DNA from: JAKLDO01 sp035354435 | GTDB lineage: Bacteria > UBP6 > UBA1177 | Length of the DNA: 12,672 bases | Direction of reading: 5' to 3' | NCBI GenBank assembly: GCA_035354435.1 | Contig: DAOQAY010000080.1 | Coordinates: 1-12,672 of the forward strand | Shown: in pieces, positions 8,301 to 12,672 of the stretch | How the letters are laid out: the number at the start of each line of letters is the position of its first letter | Numbering within the stretch: the stretch's first letter is position 1 | Position numbers and translations under genes: made by a program | Notes under the pieces: generated by a model | Told to the model about the DNA's origin: nothing | What the model saw: only the letters and a program-made list of their open reading frames with translations | Database searches by the model: none

Positions 8301-9037
8301 TACAAAGCAGACAGTCAACAGGTGAAATTCAGGTTTCTATTTATAATGAGGTCGGGCAGATACTTGATATTAAGAACGGCGGAGTTGTTCTGATGCCTGG
8401 CAACATTGTTCTGAACAATAATGGTACCACCAATATGGTTTTCTCAAATCTCAAACCGGCTGTATATGTGCTGGAAGGATTTGCAGAAGGCTATTATCCG
8501 GTCAGGAAAACTGTTGTTCTGAATAAAGGAGATATGGAATTTGTCACTCTACAGCTTATGGCTCTCCAGACAGGAACAGAAACAGGAACTGTCCAGATAG
8601 GGTTCAATAAAAGAATAGCAGGCGGCGGAACAGATGTTTTAACAAGTTCGGATCTGTTAACCGTTTTAATTGTCGATCAGGATTCAAATATTGTTAAGGA
8701 GTATAAAAATCATGCCGGTTCCGACAATCTTTCCGTACCTGATCTTAAATATGGTCAATATTCAATAAAAGTTGTTTCAGATAAATTTTATACTGCACTT
8801 CAGAGTCTTTCGGTCACACAGACATCATTCGAAGTTTTCATCACCCTTGAAACAAAGAATATCTGCGGTAATAAGATAGTCGAACCTGGCGAAGAATGTG
8901 ATAACGGCTACAAGACAAGCAATACGAACTTGAAATGTGAGGATGTCTACAGCGACGCACTTTACCCTGAAAATACACTTTACTGCAACTATTCCTGCAC
9001 CTATAATTCCGATTCCTGTTACACTATCTCAAAATAG
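5366..9037 (+). CDS. Large surface lipoprotein: Asp-rich linker, ZU5-like region with SGDPIM repeats, DUF4215-like C-terminus
   Basis: A 1223-residue protein. The ATG at 5366 follows GGGAGG (5355-5360) by 5 nt and begins a signal peptide ending in AAAC, so Cys21 is the likely lipidation site; the frame stays open upstream to 5222 without a credible start. Residues about 33-76 are an Asp/Thr/Glu-rich linker. Residues about 80-165 look like a carboxypeptidase-regulatory-type beta-sandwich (DADGYFEVE...) followed by an 'INPMTNLA' helical region. Around 390-500, the pattern KVAFTPSGTVF ... TTSHFSDFAV resembles a ZU5-like domain, with SGDPIM repeats (418-474) inserted before the HFS strand. The middle is unassigned. 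About 1020-1150 contain two more beta-sandwich-like segments. The last 58 or so residues (CGNKIVEPGEECDNG and more Cys) match DUF4215-type Cys-rich repeats. It is probably exported to the cell surface. No enzymatic motif was recognised, and its partner is unknown. Confidence 0.85.
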   Translation: MFLKFRYLFVFSAVFIFAAACASNKHSSNNDESNIDSDTDSDVAVIADTDKIEDTDTTDEDITDTGNDEAVDEDADSIEPVFGVTGHLWVESGSLENKSIHFYECGVKPNDDQFVKTDADGYFEVETVLESGKAYCVESDLSGSCFFASSVSHIANINPMTNLAFSVSQSIGSCADLRDTETAIRKYLKVATGTWLGELDYEALPGIQAGFETVKGLKEKAKTSDILDDIIADIQKTENREFKSLFNGFVVIPEKNEVIIEDTTEPVAINIAGGSDTTAPDFEIVWQIINEKPVGAKSEIWSDDPGEFAVKAFLYEKGEDVYISQSASAVTFFAVESDGVIDVSDLSADSSYWVSDGAVAIFAAGTVITKDSSPVTEIGYKLLSGGGSQIAKVAFTPSGTVFTNDPMFFIVDLGMVFSGDPIMLGVERTDSSGNISVLNQASGDPIMLTASGDPIMFTASGDPIMNIASGDPIMMGDMSSVLVTTTSHFSDFAVKRRQIPVKTSGLLDNWQTTNYPNGSPYMFIAESITKYKGTGADEFSRLFADRISIEPIEGDVDRLFNMTVGNVKNADIFENYFFIDSMIKRLKERKAGTENERYAAVYKGFDIKNIIYELFIEQMTHERAVTVAGLFDKALIPETFSMIDVAEFPDIKSLASNALLKMPAADLKRYHIVSKRDALDLLNFVPLSGGPTFGVLNGLLTPDEVLCVWLTNKNLSTCKLTPSSFAINNNGNVEIDGTEVTGTDIDVAFSIKLKELPAVMSLKKKHNLFRTLYLIINYAANLYENGPAVTQLSDGIKKMVFEMFDGMDSGQNAIKLVDSVDNSFNTVSVIKENRPFEVPIFENITDLLNQVNVVVPSGLLETDVINSISVKINGYGYIMNTTGGSDLRPGYETDSSMGIKTFTVNDLNYSGFSMTEGEQKFETLANIFSEQDLNVFGNCIADVSVVLISTVDGKKYTRTKNYMISIGSIENAESYAGTIQSRQSTGEIQVSIYNEVGQILDIKNGGVVLMPGNIVLNNNGTTNMVFSNLKPAVYVLEGFAEGYYPVRKTVVLNKGDMEFVTLQLMALQTGTETGTVQIGFNKRIAGGGTDVLTSSDLLTVLIVDQDSNIVKEYKNHAGSDNLSVPDLKYGQYSIKVVSDKFYTALQSLSVTQTSFEVFITLETKNICGNKIVEPGEECDNGYKTSNTNLKCEDVYSDALYPENTLYCNYSCTYNSDSCYTISK
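6617..6787 (+). repeat. Five-copy SGDPIM coding repeat, four copies at 27-bp period
   Basis: Hexapeptide SGDPIM occurs at 6617-6634, 6689-6706, 6716-6733, 6743-6760 and 6770-6787. The last four recur every 27 bp (9 residues, x-x-A-SGDPIM). In all five copies the 15 nt encoding GDPIM, GGTGATCCGATAATG, are identical, whereas the Ser codon (TCG, TCA, AGC) and the flanking residues vary. An imperfect relative, NDPMFF, lies just upstream at about 6576-6593. The repeats fall in protein residues 418-474. Confidence 0.95.
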
Positions 9038-9061
9038 AGTCATAACATTCATGCCAGTTTC

Positions 9062-9090
9062 TTGAATTAATCTCTCCAATCTGGTAATAT
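9062..9090 (+). promoter_or_regulatory. Candidate promoter for the gap-broken lipoprotein gene and downstream cluster
   Basis: TTGAAT (9062-9067) and TAATAT (9085-9090) have a 17-nt spacer. The -10 match is four of six. It is the only promoter-like site in the 81-bp space between the large lipoprotein and the next gene, and would start transcription near 9097, about 22 nt before the ATG at 9119. Confidence 0.35.
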
Positions 9091-9118
9091 CCAGTTCCAA
9101 TGGTTTTTTGAGGTTTGC

Positions 9119-9272
9119 ATGAAAAATTCGAGAATTTTTTTATTGTTTACAATCCTGCTGGCGGCTGTTTCATGCGGAACAGTTGAAGACACGACCGGAG
9201 GTCCTGCTACAAAAATATCACGGGGTGCAGATGTACTGCTGAAAAGTTCCCTTGCCCGGAGACCTTCATGGG
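9119..9272 (+). CDS. Small lipoprotein, N-terminal part (ends in scaffold gap)
   Basis: Fifty-one codons are visible before the N run. The ATG follows a modest Shine-Dalgarno GAGG (9110-9113) by 5 nt. Residues 1-19 are a type II signal peptide ending in AVSC, so Cys19 is the probable lipid anchor. The mature part starts CGTVEDTTGG and reaches ARRPSW at the gap. An 'RPSW' segment soon after the linker occurs in LPP20-like and related envelope lipoproteins, but this is only a resemblance. It is probably continuous with the fragment at 9373-9491. If so, the true gap length must be a multiple of three, because 154 nt before plus 119 nt after divide evenly by three. Confidence 0.75.
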
Positions 9273-9372
9273 NNNNNNNNNNNNNNNNNNNNNNNNNNNN
9301 NNNNNNNNNNNNNNNNNNNNNNNNNNNNNNNNNNNNNNNNNNNNNNNNNNNNNNNNNNNNNNNNNNNNNNNN
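9273..9372. other. Assembly gap of 100 N
   Basis: Exactly 100 undetermined bases, the conventional length for a scaffold join of unknown size. The true distance and any sequence in it are unknown. It interrupts a lipoprotein gene. Any translation across it is meaningless. Confidence 0.98.
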
Positions 9373-9491
9373 TTGAAGGAAAAGTTCTTGAAAGCTGGAG
9401 TGCAGAGGCAAAAGGAGGCGCTTTTTCAAAAGATGATTCAATTGTTAACGGAATAGAAGAATCCTTTAAAATGATAATTAACAAAATATGA
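9373..9491 (+). CDS. C-terminal part of envelope protein, likely same gene as 9119
   Basis: From the gap edge, one frame runs 39 codons to a TGA at 9489-9491, starting EGKVLESWSAEAKGG and ending FKMIINKI. A 'G-K-V-L-x-S-W' strand followed by a Gly-rich turn and a C-terminal amphipathic helix resembles the ends of CsgG/LpoB-like or similar small envelope lipoproteins, but the piece is too short to assign. The stop is 15 nt before the next gene, so the two are probably co-transcribed. As numbered here it is out of frame with the 9119 fragment; this reflects only the arbitrary gap size. It could also belong to a second gene lost in the gap. Confidence 0.55.
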
Positions 9492-9506
9492 CAGGGGTGA
9501 GATAAT

Positions 9507-10415
9507 ATGGACTGCGTAAAATTATTTGTCATTGCAGTATTATTTTTTTCTTTAAACCTTTATGGCGAACAGGCTCCAAAAGTTGAAGAACCCCGCAAAA
9601 TGCCAGTGCCGCCTGAGGTTGCGCTGCCTGATAACTATAACGAACTTGTCAGGAATTCCAGCGGCAACTGGATGGAAAAAAAGGTCAACGAAATTATCGG
9701 AATGGCATTGTCACAGAATACAGTTGTAATTGAAAAGATAAATGACATGCTTTTTCTTCAGGTGGTTCCTAATTATGCCTATTCAGACGATAAAGGTGAA
9801 GAGAGGCTCGGTGAAGATCTGATAAGAATACTGGAAGCGAATAAATTCGAAGCGCCCAGATCCGCTCAGTTCATGAACCTTGACTATTCACAGCTTGTTG
9901 AAATGAAACTGCCGTTCAAGAAAAGACTGATCGATTCGATGGTCATCGGAGCTGATAAATTCACACTTTCAATAAGTCTTACCTTTTTTGCAAACATGAA
10001 TGCGATAACAAATTCTATATTCAATTCTCTAAGTAATATCAAAGACTTCACGCCTATTTATAATAGCAGCGAAAAATATTACAGAGCCAAATTCGAGAAC
10101 TCAAAACTCCTTTATCTTGTGCAAATTCCGAATATAGTTTACGAAATGGTCTATACTGGTGAAATGTTCGAAACTGTAATTTCAGCAAAGGTCAAAGAGG
10201 CAATATTTCTTAAAAATGTGTTGAAAGATGCTGAACCGTTCATTGAAAAAGATAAAGCACTCAGTTTTGACGGCAGATATATAAAAGGCAAAGACATAAT
10301 GATTGATATGTGGTTTCTTGCTGAAAAAACCGGGCTTGATCTTGAAAAGGCAAAAGCAGTTCTGTCAAAAGCTTTAAAACACGAAGCTGTAAATATTTCA
10401 GGAAGCGAAAAGTAA
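9507..10415 (+). CDS. Exported protein of unknown function
   Basis: A 302-residue protein. The ATG at 9507 has GGGGTGA (9494-9500) 6 nt upstream. Residues 1-20 are a signal peptide with a hydrophobic core (LFVIAVLFFSL) and a likely signal peptidase I site after LYG, so the mature protein would start near Glu21 in the periplasm; no lipobox is present. A Pro-rich stretch follows (about 23-42). The rest is mixed helix and strand with no Cys-rich or transmembrane segment; a repeated Asn/Ser/Phe-rich part lies around 155-180. The C-terminal 50 residues are charged and helical, and include a 'TGLDLEKAKAVLSKALKH' helix. I do not recognise the family. The stop codon directly abuts the start of the zinc-ribbon membrane protein, so translation is probably coupled and a functional link is likely. 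Confidence 0.85.
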   Translation: MDCVKLFVIAVLFFSLNLYGEQAPKVEEPRKMPVPPEVALPDNYNELVRNSSGNWMEKKVNEIIGMALSQNTVVIEKINDMLFLQVVPNYAYSDDKGEERLGEDLIRILEANKFEAPRSAQFMNLDYSQLVEMKLPFKKRLIDSMVIGADKFTLSISLTFFANMNAITNSIFNSLSNIKDFTPIYNSSEKYYRAKFENSKLLYLVQIPNIVYEMVYTGEMFETVISAKVKEAIFLKNVLKDAEPFIEKDKALSFDGRYIKGKDIMIDMWFLAEKTGLDLEKAKAVLSKALKHEAVNISGSEK

Positions 10416-11114
10416 ATGGAAATTATTTGCAGGCATTGCGGATATCCGAACAACAACCATTTTTTCTGTGCCGGATGCGGATGCGAAATGACTTTTGAAG
10501 AATCCGCCGGATTTGAAAAGCTTCCGGAAAATTCAACGGTTTTTCTGCGTGAAGTCAGAAAAACGATTGATACGGTGTTTCCTCCCAGAGTTGTTACAAC
10601 ACCAGCTCTTGAGGTAACCAAGATCGGTCTCAGCATACTTGATATATCCAAGGAAGGTGGAGTTTTATTTATTGACAACTGTCAGTGGAAAGAACCAGAT
10701 AGAAAAACTAAAATAAGCTGTTTTTATGCAGATATTTCAATGACATACATTCTTGCTCTGCTGCTTTCAATTATAGCGGCGCTTGCAGGATCGGCAGGTT
10801 CCGCTATTCTTTTGAAAGTGTTTTTTGCAAGTTATATTTTCTGTGCATTCATACTGTGGTTCTTTTTTCCGTTTATGGCAGGGCTTACCGCATTTTCATT
10901 TATCGGCTACAGATGCGGAATGTTCAAAGACAATGCAAATTCGGTCAAAGGAAGCGTTTCGACACTGCTTGTTCTTTTTGTGGTGGTTGTGTTCTATTCG
11001 TTCCCACCTGTGTTTCTGATCGAATATCTTATAGCTGCAAGATTTGAAAAATATGTTCCGGTCGCCCAGAAGGTTGCCGGTGTGAATTACTTACTGAAAA
11101 TTGGAGGTGACTAA
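10416..11114 (+). CDS. Zinc-ribbon membrane protein of unknown function
   Basis: A 232-residue protein. The ATG immediately follows the TAA of the preceding gene with no spacer; GGAAG at 10401-10405 could serve as ribosome site. Residues 5-23 are a short zinc ribbon: Cys5-x2-Cys8 and Cys18-x2-Cys21, with an extra Cys23 (CRHCGYP ... CAGCGCE). Residues about 26-100 are soluble. Then come hydrophobic segments at about 110-130, 131-163 and 183-207, giving two to four inner-membrane helices, with a short Arg/Lys-rich tail. The zinc ribbon is expected to face the cytosol. N-terminal zinc ribbons on small membrane proteins are common and do not define a function. It lies between an exported protein and an OmpA-domain lipoprotein, so a role in envelope assembly or sensing is plausible but unproven. 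Confidence 0.85.
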   Translation: MEIICRHCGYPNNNHFFCAGCGCEMTFEESAGFEKLPENSTVFLREVRKTIDTVFPPRVVTTPALEVTKIGLSILDISKEGGVLFIDNCQWKEPDRKTKISCFYADISMTYILALLLSIIAALAGSAGSAILLKVFFASYIFCAFILWFFFPFMAGLTAFSFIGYRCGMFKDNANSVKGSVSTLLVLFVVVVFYSFPPVFLIEYLIAARFEKYVPVAQKVAGVNYLLKIGGD

Positions 11115-12059
11115 ATGAAGAGAATATTATTGACGGCATCTGTTCTTGTGATGCTTTTTGCTCTTTCATCATGCGGAATAAACAAGGAAGTTCATCAAAA
11201 GGCTCTGAATGATCTGGCGACTGCACAGAAAAGTTATAAAGATCAGGAAGGCATAAATACCGCTCTGAAAAAGGAAAATAAAAAACTCACAGCGGAACTG
11301 GATGCTCTTAAAAAGGATATGCTTGTTGTAATTGATGAGAAAATGGCTTTGAACAGAACGATCGCCGATCTTAATCAGAGAAATCTTGATTCTGCCGATA
11401 TGGTGGATGCTCTTGTTCTTCAGCTTAAGCAGAAGGGCGCTACACTTGAAGATGTCGAGGCAAAAAGGAGCGAGCTTGATCAGACAAGACAGAAAATGCT
11501 CGAAGAAAGAGATAGACTTTTAAAAGAACAGGACAGTCTTAAAGGTGAACTGGCACAGGTCAGAAAAATGAAAGAAGCCGCTGAGAAAAGGAATGCAGAA
11601 TATCAGCAGCTGATGTCAAAACTTAAAAGTATGATCGATGCCGGCAAATTGACGGTCAATATAAGAAAAGGAAGAATGATTGTATCTCTGAGCAGTGATA
11701 TTCTTTTCCCGTCAGGCAAGACAACACTTACCGACGAAGGAAAAGCGGCTCTGGCAGAGCTTTCTGAAACATTGAAAACGCTGGAAGACAGGTCATTCCT
11801 TGTTGTCGGACACAGCGATTCAACCCCGATCAAAACGAGCAGATTCCCTTCAAACTGGGAACTTTCTTCACAAAGAGCGATAGAAGTTGCAAGACTGATG
11901 ATCGACAACGGTGTAAAACCTGAAATGCTCACTGCGGCAGGACAGGCTGAATTTGATGCCATTGCCGATAATGACACACCGGAAAACAAAGCGAAGAACA
12001 GGAGAGTTGAAATAGTGTTCCTTCCGAAAATTGAAGAATTACCGGGATTTACGCAGTAG
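11115..12059 (+). CDS. OmpA/MotB-domain lipoprotein with long coiled coil
   Basis: A 314-residue protein starting at the ATG directly after the upstream TAA, with a near-ideal GGAGGTGA (11103-11110) and 4-nt spacer. The signal peptide ends in LSSC, so Cys20 is the lipid anchor. Residues about 24-180 are a heptad-like, Lys/Glu/Leu-rich coiled coil. Residues about 185-305 are the OmpA C-terminal peptidoglycan-binding domain: 'ILFPSGKTTLTDEGKAAL', then GHSDSTPIK, SNWELSSQRA and NRRVEI (295-300). The insertion after GHSDSTPI and the 'FPSNWELS' wording are closer to MotB than to Pal. There is no transmembrane helix as in MotB, so it is more likely an outer-membrane lipoprotein that ties the membrane to the wall. 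No flagellar or Tol genes are adjacent. The family assignment is firm; the exact role is not. Confidence 0.93.
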   Translation: MKRILLTASVLVMLFALSSCGINKEVHQKALNDLATAQKSYKDQEGINTALKKENKKLTAELDALKKDMLVVIDEKMALNRTIADLNQRNLDSADMVDALVLQLKQKGATLEDVEAKRSELDQTRQKMLEERDRLLKEQDSLKGELAQVRKMKEAAEKRNAEYQQLMSKLKSMIDAGKLTVNIRKGRMIVSLSSDILFPSGKTTLTDEGKAALAELSETLKTLEDRSFLVVGHSDSTPIKTSRFPSNWELSSQRAIEVARLMIDNGVKPEMLTAAGQAEFDAIADNDTPENKAKNRRVEIVFLPKIEELPGFTQ

Positions 12060-12068
12060 GAGACATTT

Positions 12069-12672
12069 ATGGAAAAAACAGTTGTAAAATCGATCTACAG
12101 ACAGACAGATTCTTTTATGGGAAAAAAAGTTGAACTTTCAGGATGGGTAAAGACTATCAGAGCAAGCAATGCTTTCGGTTTTATTGAGCTTAATGACGGT
12201 TCTTTTTTCAAGAATATCCAGATCGTTTTTGAATCGGGATTGAATAATTTTAAGGATATCTCTAAGCTCGGAACAGGTTCTGCGATAAGAGTGACGGGAC
12301 AATTGGTGAGGAGCGAAGGTGACAAACAGCCTTTTGAGATCAAAGCTGACGCAGTTGAAATAGTCGGCACAAGTGACGAAGATTTTCCACTTCAGAAAAA
12401 AAGGCATACATTCGAATATATGAGAACTATTGCACACTTACGACCCAGAGCGAATGCTTTTAATGCGGTTTTCAGGGTGCGTAGTCTTGTCGCTCATGCG
12501 ATCCACACATTTTTTGCTGATCGCGGTTTTGTCTATGTTCACACTCCGATAATTACCGGCAGTGATTGTGAAGGAGCAGGCGAGATGTTCAAGGTGACAA
12601 CCCTTGACCTGAACAATATTCCAAGAAATGAGACGGGAAAAATAGACTATTCACAGGATTTTTTCGGCCATG
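12069..12672 (+). CDS. asnS: Asparaginyl-tRNA synthetase, N-terminal part (partial)
   Basis: The first 201 codons of a class II aminoacyl-tRNA synthetase that attaches Asn to tRNA-Asn; the window edge cuts the gene (family length is about 460 residues). The ATG follows GGAGA (12059-12063), which overlaps the stop of the upstream gene, by 5 nt. Residues about 18-100 are the OB-fold anticodon-binding domain (VELSGWVKTIR, FIELNDGS). LRPRAN at 124-129 precedes the catalytic domain. Class II motif 1 spans about 136-161, with the invariant Pro160 in HTPIIT. SDCEGAGEMFKVTTLDL at 165-181 and the DFFG segment at 197-200 are characteristic of AsnRS rather than AspRS. The gene is tightly linked to the OmpA-domain gene (9 nt apart) and is probably transcribed with it. 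Such envelope-synthetase linkage is likely incidental. Confidence 0.95.
   Translation, partial: MEKTVVKSIYRQTDSFMGKKVELSGWVKTIRASNAFGFIELNDGSFFKNIQIVFESGLNNFKDISKLGTGSAIRVTGQLVRSEGDKQPFEIKADAVEIVGTSDEDFPLQKKRHTFEYMRTIAHLRPRANAFNAVFRVRSLVAHAIHTFFADRGFVYVHTPIITGSDCEGAGEMFKVTTLDLNNIPRNETGKIDYSQDFFGH

Noticed and set aside
9076..9109. Imperfect hairpin (CTGG/CCAG core) followed by six T, as a terminator for the large lipoprotein
   Set aside because: The perfect stem is only 4 bp, and extending it needs an asymmetric bulge. The same bases fit a promoter -10 region, so I do not call a terminator.
9067..9441. Minus-strand and alternative plus-strand frames crossing the N gap
   Set aside because: They exist only because undetermined bases cannot encode stops; the plus-strand lipoprotein start and the clean C-terminal frame explain the real sequence better.
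550..10723. A 17-nt exact repeat (ACTAAAATAAGCTGTTT) at 550-566 and 10707-10723
   Set aside because: One copy overlaps a promoter region and the other is inside the zinc-ribbon gene; AT-rich, only two copies, no flanking similarity. Probably chance.
1..12672. A defence island, CRISPR array, prophage or transposon
   Set aside because: Apart from the Rpn-family fragment there is no nuclease, integrase, cas gene, direct-repeat array with spacers, or terminal inverted repeat pair visible in the window.

Overview
The window reads as a piece of an AT-leaning Gram-negative-type bacterial chromosome that encodes many surface or outer-membrane lipoproteins. Five separate genes begin with a type II signal peptide and lipobox. 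One of these has an Asp/Thr-rich linker after the lipobox Cys and ends in a DUF4215-like Cys-rich segment (CGNKIVEPGEECDNG). Another carries calcium-binding EGF-like modules. This style (acidic linkers, EGF and DUF4215 modules on lipoproteins) is typical of Myxococcota and related former Deltaproteobacteria, usually in uncultured genomes. No taxonomic marker is complete here, so the placement is only an inference. A run of exactly 100 N at 9273-9372 marks a scaffold join, so this is a draft or metagenome assembly.

Layout. (1) 1-451, minus strand: the N-terminal half of an Rpn-family PD-(D/E)XK nuclease/'transposase', open at the left edge. (2) 452-586: a compact divergent promoter region. (3) 587-1633, plus: a lipoprotein with a right-handed beta-helix. 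(4) 1716-2915, plus: acetate kinase ackA, complete with all expected active-site residues. (5) 2923-5223, minus: a 766-residue lipoprotein with EGF-like modules and a probable beta-propeller, convergent with ackA with only 7 nt between the stops. (6) 5224-5365: a second divergent promoter region. (7) 5366-9037, plus: a 1223-residue lipoprotein with a ZU5-like region interrupted by an SGDPIM repeat and with a DUF4215-like C-terminus. (8) 9119-9491: a small lipoprotein gene broken by the N gap. (9) 9507-12059: a tight run of a secreted protein, a zinc-ribbon membrane protein and an OmpA/MotB-domain coiled-coil lipoprotein. (10) From 12069: asparaginyl-tRNA synthetase asnS, cut by the right edge.

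How the genes work together. The housekeeping genes (ackA, asnS) sit among envelope genes. Genes 9507 to asnS are spaced by 0 to 9 nt and probably form one transcript, possibly starting at the promoter-like site 9062-9090 ahead of the broken lipoprotein gene. The two large lipoproteins at 5223 (minus) and 5366 (plus) share one 142-bp intergenic region and may be co-regulated surface proteins. No CRISPR array, RNA gene, insertion-sequence ends or defence operon can be supported. The least ordinary features are the SGDPIM repeat, whose core is identical at the DNA level while its flanks differ, the shortened EGF modules, and the uncharacterised envelope cluster upstream of asnS.
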